Below are positions 58,511 through 64,000 of a DNA stretch of 64,000 bases, in pieces (the first letter of the stretch is position 1; every line of letters begins with the position of its first letter). This DNA is from Protopterus annectens (lineage: Eukaryota; Chordata; Ceratodontiformes; Protopteridae), in NCBI RefSeq assembly GCF_019279795.1, contig NC_056739.1, positions 11,044,968 to 11,108,967 of the forward strand. Direction: 5' to 3'. The notes beneath the pieces were generated by a model, which was given only the letters and a program-made list of their open reading frames with translations, was not told the DNA's origin and did no database searches. The position numbers were made by a program, and so were the translations under genes.

Positions 58511-58924
58511 TTAGTATTTGTTTAAAACATTGCATGTTATATTGTAAAGTAGTTTGTACAATGTCAGCCAGGGGTATTTTAAGTGCAAGGGAGTCTTTTC
58601 AGGACTACTGAATATGATAAAGTAAATAAGTACATTGTTTGCTTGTAGGAAATACAGGCTTCACAGTATAACAAAAGAGTAAAGACTGTACAGAAGCAAG
58701 TTTAAGTTAATATAATCCTTTGGTCTTGGGCAGCTGAGGTGGGGGTGTGGTGTAAAAATGTACTGATTATATTATTATATGTAGAAGGTGATAATTTCCC
58801 TTGTTTTTACTATGGTGAATATCTAGATTAATGTCCTTGGCTTAAGCTATAAAATGTTTTTTTTTTGTAAGCAAATAGTCTTGAAAAAATAAAATAAAAT
58901 GATGAAAACATTGAAACATGCTAA
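58511..58924. other. unassigned
   Basis: No LTR copy was found here, although this is where the 5' LTR of the Gmr1-like fossil would be expected. Confidence 0.4.
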
Positions 58925-60160
58925 ACATCTTAAATCTGCAAAGATAGTAGCTTTTTTCCCATAAGTAAATGTTCTCAGTGAGAGACAAATATCTGCAGCT
59001 GAAGACATTTAGCCAGGGGAAGTCTGTACATTCTGAGTGAAATTTACAAAGATTCCTTCAAGCACGTGCAAATAGTTATTAGTTGTTTTTTTCTCATTGC
59101 TGATTCATTTTTTTACATGGAGATGAACTCTCTGCAGGTATAAGCAGTTAATCTTGAAAGTTCTCAGCATTCTTTGTTGAAGGAAATGCAAATTTAAATG
59201 TACAATGGCAAAAAGATCAGTGAAAAATAAAGTCTGAAATTATGGGAAGTGAATAAGATATAGTAGACTCCCCAGCAGCCTTAATACTTTAAAGCATCTC
59301 ATAGAACAGTGCATAGTTTTATTTAACGGTAGCAAGTATACTTTCTTAGGGCTAAATGTTATGATTTCTGAAAACAGACAGGCTGTTTTTCACATTGTGA
59401 GGGAAGTATAGATAAGAACAGACAGAAATTGGTGTAAGTGGTAACGCAGGCTGTAACATACACGTTAGCATGTGTAACCTTAATTTTAGATTAGGTTATG
59501 CTTGGTGGAGCAGATGTCAATTTGAGGCAATTATTCCAATCTGGAGGGTTAAATGACATTTGATGAAAATATACATTGATTGCAAGTTCTAAGTTAATAG
59601 GGGATGGGTTGTTCAGAAAATATATTTAGCTTTTTTGTTTGTTTGTTTGAGTGTTTTCATTAAAACAAAAAGTCTTAAAAATTGACATAAGTTTAAATGG
59701 AGAGAAGACATCTGTACAAAAGATCAGTCTGCCAAACAGGCTGTTCATGCAAGTGAAAAAGTTGGAACTACACATTTAAAAAAATGTCATGTACAAGTTG
59801 GAACAAGAGCATTTTATCATAATGGCTACACTAGCAATAGTATCTTGGAATATAAATGGCCTTACAAGTACAGACAAAAATGAGAAAGCATTTAATTTCA
59901 TTAAGAAATGCATACTTCAAATAGCAATGCTGCAGGAGACACATTTAGAAATAAATGAGTGTGTGACTGACAATTAAAGGATTTCAGGATGGCTATTCAG
60001 CAGAATGTCAGGGACAAAGGAAAGAGGAGTAATAATACTGATTGCTAGAGGGGCAGCAATAGTGACAGAATAAAAGTCAATAAAGAAAGATTTGTGGTAG
60101 TAAGGAGCTATTGCTGGCAGGTATTTATATTCCACAAAAACTACTATCAAGTTTTTTTCT
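58925..60160 (+). mobile_element. L1/Tx1-like LINE copy B: 5' UTR and endonuclease start
   Basis: 5' UTR (58925-59820) aligns with both halves of the 5' UTR of copy A (52060-51678 and 46369-45860 on the minus strand). Blocks include TACTTTCTTAGGGCTAAA, TAATTTTAGATTAGGTTATG, AAGATCAGTCTGCCAAACAG and ACACATTTAAAAAAATGTCA. The ORF begins near 59821: MATLAIVSWNINGL, then IAMLQETHLEI (catalytic Glu of the AP endonuclease). It has a stop at 59977 and a decayed continuation to about 60155, so the copy is dead and 3'-truncated. Confidence 0.8.
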
Positions 60161-61317
60161 ACAGTTTTTTCTACAGGTTACAGAAATTGCTCAAAAACCA
60201 ATTTCAGTTTGGAAAATGGCTTCCAGATGGCTTGATATAGCTGTGTTATCTCTTTCTGTTATTGCTTTTGAGGTTTTCTGAAAAGATCTCAACCACAGGA
60301 TAGCTGCAGCAAAATTGTCTTGGGGAGGTATTTGAAGGCACAGAATTTTGTTTCTTTTTTTGTGTTCAAATTTGTTAAGATAACCCCTTCTTTTTGGCCA
60401 TACAAAGTGCTATGACTTATTACAGCATTCAAAAGGTCTGGCTTCATATCCTTAAGGAAAATTTCATTCCTTAACTAGACATGGCACCTCAAACTATTCT
60501 TTGGATGTCTCCTGGTGCTTCAAGAAGGTGGCTGCTCTTTAATTTTTTTTGTCAAGTATAATGGAAACGTATATTTTCCATTTAAAATGTGATTTTCAAC
60601 ATTATGTTGGCATTAATGTCACAGTACTTGGATTTTTTTGTGATAATGGTTTCAGATTTTAGGAAAACTATAGAAAAGGTGTTTTTTGAGGAACACTGAT
60701 TCTTAAGCTCAACAGTGAAGAGATCAATCAGTGAATGGCTATGAGATTATGGAAAACAGATAAGTATGATGCAGTCAGGCAATAGATGAAAGCTTTGTTA
60801 TGTTGAACAGCATTCACTGATGAATCTAGCAAGTTTCTGAAAGAGCAATATGACTCCATTCTGCAGTTTTAGCAGAGAGTGGTTGATGTCCACAATAAGA
60901 CCATGGTACAAAGTAGCACAGTGATTTAGAAAGAAAATAAGCTAGTTATGTTGGCATATAAAGCAAAGGGGTGACATTTGTGCTGGAGTGGGATTATTTT
61001 AGAAGATAGAAAAGTAGACTTTTAAAATTTGTGAAAATCATAATGGTTTAATCGACTGGATCTTCTAAGAGATTGCTGGGTATTGAGAAGCTTAAATATT
61101 GTTGTTACAGGTGGCTGATGAGGCTTTTGGTGAGCCAAGAGCAATTCTGATTCTGTTTGTAACTTGTTATTATAAAGGCCAAGTTTTACCACAACTTTGG
61201 CAGCTGTTAACAGGACAATGGATGACAGAAGACCAGTGTTTGTGGATCATAAGATATCAGAGACTTGCATGCTGTAAAAGGCATAGATTTTGGCTGTGAT
61301 AAAGAGTGTAGATGACA
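60161..61317. other. unassigned
   Basis: No recognised family. It may be a further LINE part or unique DNA. A 66-aa plus frame at 61099-61299 has no family features. Confidence 0.35.
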
Positions 61318-61452
61318 TACATTCATAGGTGAGTATTAGGCTGTCTGCCCTTGTGGGCTGTTTTAAGCTTAGCCAATTTCCCTTGATGGTAAGAATCAAA
61401 CCTTGTACCTTGTGTCTGTGATGTAAACACCTTTATCATTATAGCAGCCCCA
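61318..61452 (-). mobile_element. SINE B, copy at 61.3 kb
   Basis: Plus strand CATTCATAGGTGAGTATTAG, TTTTAAGCTTAGCCAATTTC, AGAATCAAACCTTGTACC and CACCTTTATCATTATAGCAG: the reverse complement of the SINE B unit. Confidence 0.75.
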
Positions 61453-61469
61453 GTATAAGCTATTGTTTC

Positions 61470-61721
61470 TGTGATGCCCATGCCCTGGCCCAGCAATCAA
61501 GGAGCTTCAATCCTCACCACTAACACCAGAGTGGGCATCTCATAAGAGGGGAAAGGATAACAAATACACACAGTAAAGTACAATTTCCCTTAAGTGCACA
61601 CAGAGATCACAGTCAGTCTGGGGCTGGTTGCTTTCCAGGTCCCCAATAAGACTCCCCAATCAACTGCCAATCATTAGCGGACCAGAGTTCTGCTGTGGCG
61701 ACCCCTAACCGGGAAAAGCCA

Positions 61722-61769
<48 letters not shown>

Positions 61770-62927
61770 GCACAACTATAGGTTCCAGATCTCAGCCTAG
61801 CTGGCAAGCTAACCTCCAGTACCCTCTCTGTCCAACCAGTGCTTCATGTCTCTGCCAAAGTAGCTTACACACACCCACACTTTGAGATAAGTATTTATAC
61901 AACTTCACAGACACTCCTGGAAAAGGCTGACACAGATTCTCCAGCTGTGCCCCTTTACCCGGACTATACGGTAGTAATTACTGCCACCACCAGCTAATAT
62001 TTATCAGCTACTAAAAGGCCATTAAAAGGGTGTCCAATTATTACTGTGCAATATTATTATCCAATTGGTAGTATAGCCCAGGGCTAAAGCTATAGGAGAG
62101 GCTAAGACAGTAAACTCTATAAATATGCAATGTACTCTAGAGCTAACTTGTCTCTGCATAAACCAGCCACAGGTAAAAGGTTTTAAAATATTTAATACTA
62201 AATACTAAAAACACAAGACAATACTACTACATGACAGTGCTACTCAAGAGTTCAGAGATCACACAGAAACTTAAAATAATTCAGTAGTACAGTTCTGACA
62301 TAACAGAAAAATACTTAATCTAATGTTCTTCTAATTTCCTAGCTATTACTACAAGAAAACATACTTCTAAGATAACTTACTTACATAGAGCAAGGCAGTG
62401 CTGAGTTGAATTGTCAAAGATCAAAATGCTTACAGTTTCTCTCTGAGCAATAGCTTTTAAAATCTCTAACAGACATCTCTGCTGGGCCCTCCCAGATTAC
62501 ATCATTTTGACACTTAGGTTTTCCCAGTATACACATTACATCATTTTGACACTTAGTCTGGAGTTCCCAGGCCAACAGGCTACATTATTTAACAATCTAA
62601 CACCTGCTTAGGAAACTACAGCAATAAAAGACATTTCACATGAACACTCCAATAATTATTCCTTAAGTTAAACAATAGAAATAATGTGTTCCGCTAGCAT
62701 CTTCAACACCACTATCTAGATCAAACAATATAATTCTAATTTCAAAAGAACCTTTGAAATGCTTGGCTTAATTTTCCTTACAGCAGATGGCAATGTTGCT
62801 ACAATCTTGAAGTTCACATTTTACAGTGTTTTCTTTCATTTAAGAAACAAGCCTGTATTTCACATTTATATTTACAAATACCAGAATTATGTATCAAATT
62901 CTACTTGACTAGGCTGGCAACCTTCAC
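61470..62927 (-). repeat. Lone LTR related to the Gmr1-like LTR
   Basis: Starts TGTGATGCCCATGCCCTGG on the plus strand, as 53243 does, and aligns with 53243-54776 over its full length at roughly 75-80% by eye with gaps. Same orientation. Interrupted by an HE1 tail and a CA array at 61660-61767. No internal coding part is seen on its far side. Either a solo LTR from an independent older insertion or a much-diverged partner of the fossil to its left. Confidence 0.7.
61660..61724 (+). mobile_element. HE1/DANA-like SINE, 5'-truncated tail in the lone LTR
   Basis: CAACTGCCAATCATTAGCGG, ACCAGAGTTCTGCTGTGGC, GACCCCTAACCGGG and AAAAGCC: the last 65 bp of the SINE, plus orientation, running directly into (CA)n (61723-61767). 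Confidence 0.75.
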
Positions 62928-64000
62928 CCCTTCTCTACCAGTCTTCAGTTTCTAGTGGATCTGAAAGTATTTTTACCAAGAGGGATACAACGGCTTACCT
63001 CAGCTGATTTAATGATTGGTTGGCTACAAGAATTGCTGTGATTACTAGATACGTGTAAGTCAGGAATCTATGCTAATGGAATTGGACAAAGGCAATGACT
63101 GTCTTGATATTGCTGAGCTAAAAGTAGATCAAGAATGATGTCCTAAACAAGGGGAATGTCCTGAATAAGAGGAAGGTGAGACTGTTGTTGCAAAATATGC
63201 GATGGGAAGAAAAATCCTGCCTGACAGCTTCAGTTAACTTTGAACTTCTGGAGAAATTATTTTACTGGTAGCTGAGTATAGTGAACAGAGGGCTGCATAA
63301 CAGAAACTGCATTTATCTACTCTGTTGTTTTTTGTTGTTGTTTTTTCTATGTTGATATGCAGTCCACTAGTAATTAAGTTTGGGTTCATATAATGAAGAG
63401 TATTCAGCAGGGACAAAATGGCACATTAGTAATGGCTCATTTAAACTTTGTCACATTTCTTTGCCTGCATTTTTAACTGAATATTGGGGCTCATGTAATG
63501 ATGATTCTTCAAATTGAAAAATATATTGCTTGAGTAATGACATGTTTAGACTGTATGAGAGTATGTAATTTTGTTGACAGTTATGCCACAAGGAGACGCA
63601 AAGAAACTGCAATCTGATAGCGAGACAGGGTTGTAATACTGAGCTTTTCGGAGCGGTTTTTGGATTTCTGAATTTTGAACAACATTTTATTGTGACGCTT
63701 GATGGTTATGCTTCTAACTGGTAAGTTTAAGTTTTTCAGGGAATTCCATTTTGTTTTAAGACATGTTTCTCTACATGATTCATTGTGTTATTTATAGCAT
63801 GATCCAATATGGAGAGCACACTAGGATATGGAGGGAGCATTAGGAAATTGTCAGTAAATGTTAAGGGTTTCATACAAAGTGTTCTCTGCATTGTAAAAGC
63901 ATCATTTCAAGAAATCTGATCACAACTGCGGTAGTATATAACCGGGGGACTAAGGGTGAATGTCAGTGATTTCGTTCTTTCTTACCCCTTTTCTGTAATT
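62928..64000. other. unassigned right edge
   Basis: No gene or window-internal repeat recognised. GTAGTATATAACCGGGGG at about 63931-63948 has a TATA-like core, but nothing downstream inside the window supports a promoter. Confidence 0.35.

Noticed and set aside
61470-62927. 5' LTR of the Gmr1-like fossil
   Set aside because: It is too diverged from 53243-54776 and is separated from gag by about 3 kb. Not excluded, but an independent insertion fits better.
63931-63948. TATA-box promoter at the right edge
   Set aside because: Only a TATATAA-like string; no transcript, terminal repeat or ORF is visible before the window ends.

Overview
The window is AT-rich vertebrate DNA built almost entirely from transposable elements, nested and often broken. 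I found no host gene, rRNA, tRNA gene or CRISPR array. The mix is LINEs of the L1/Tx1, CR1, L2 and RTE types, Penelope-like elements, a DIRS element, two Ty3/gypsy elements, HE1/DANA-like SINEs, a DeuSINE, a MIR-like CORE-SINE, and eight or so long (CA)n/(GT)n arrays. That fits a repeat-rich non-mammalian vertebrate such as a non-teleost fish, lungfish or amphibian. I cannot name the species.

Layout, left to right. At 570-7480 (minus) lies an L1/Tx1-like LINE. It is split by a Penelope-like element (PLE#1, 1188-5197) with an 18-bp target duplication, and an HE1-like SINE later landed at that junction. From 7990 to 15224 are scattered SINEs, an RTE-like endonuclease fragment, two copies of an unclassified ~250-bp repeat (R1) and CA arrays. 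At 15225-20962 (minus) is a broken Ty3/gypsy fossil of Mag type with both LTRs, holding an HE1-like SINE and a short foldback insertion. At 21846-25500 (minus) is a CR1-like LINE with an esterase-type ORF1, endonuclease and reverse transcriptase (RT), holding a tRNA-headed SINE (SINE B) and a 6 x 38-bp tandem repeat. At 25750-30000 are a GT array, repeat R2, SINE B and a DeuSINE.

From 30112 to 31465 an L2-like LINE 3' half abuts a broken DIRS fossil (31466-36870) with inverted terminal repeats. 36871-43600 is mostly unrecognised sequence with one 160-bp foldback insertion, an HE1 tail and a third R1 copy. At 43615-52060 (minus) is another L1/Tx1-like LINE whose 5' UTR is split by PLE#2 (46370-51662). 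PLE#2 looks whole: two overlapping ORFs (250 and 797 aa) between ~1-kb inverted repeats that are nearly identical, with a 15-18-bp target duplication. 53243-58510 (minus) is a broken Gmr1-like Ty3 fossil with integrase placed before RT, a SCAN-like gag and a 1.5-kb LTR. At 58925-60160 (plus) a second copy of the L1 family seen at 43.6-52 kb supplies the unoccupied version of the PLE#2 target. A related lone LTR follows at 61470-62927.

How parts relate. PLE#1 and PLE#2 both have a RT plus GIY-YIG endonuclease ORF preceded by a small, poorly characterised ORF1 that is recognisably related between them. The SINE B 3' end matches the 3' end of the CR1-like LINE in the same window, suggesting that LINE type moves it. 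All alignments were made by eye.
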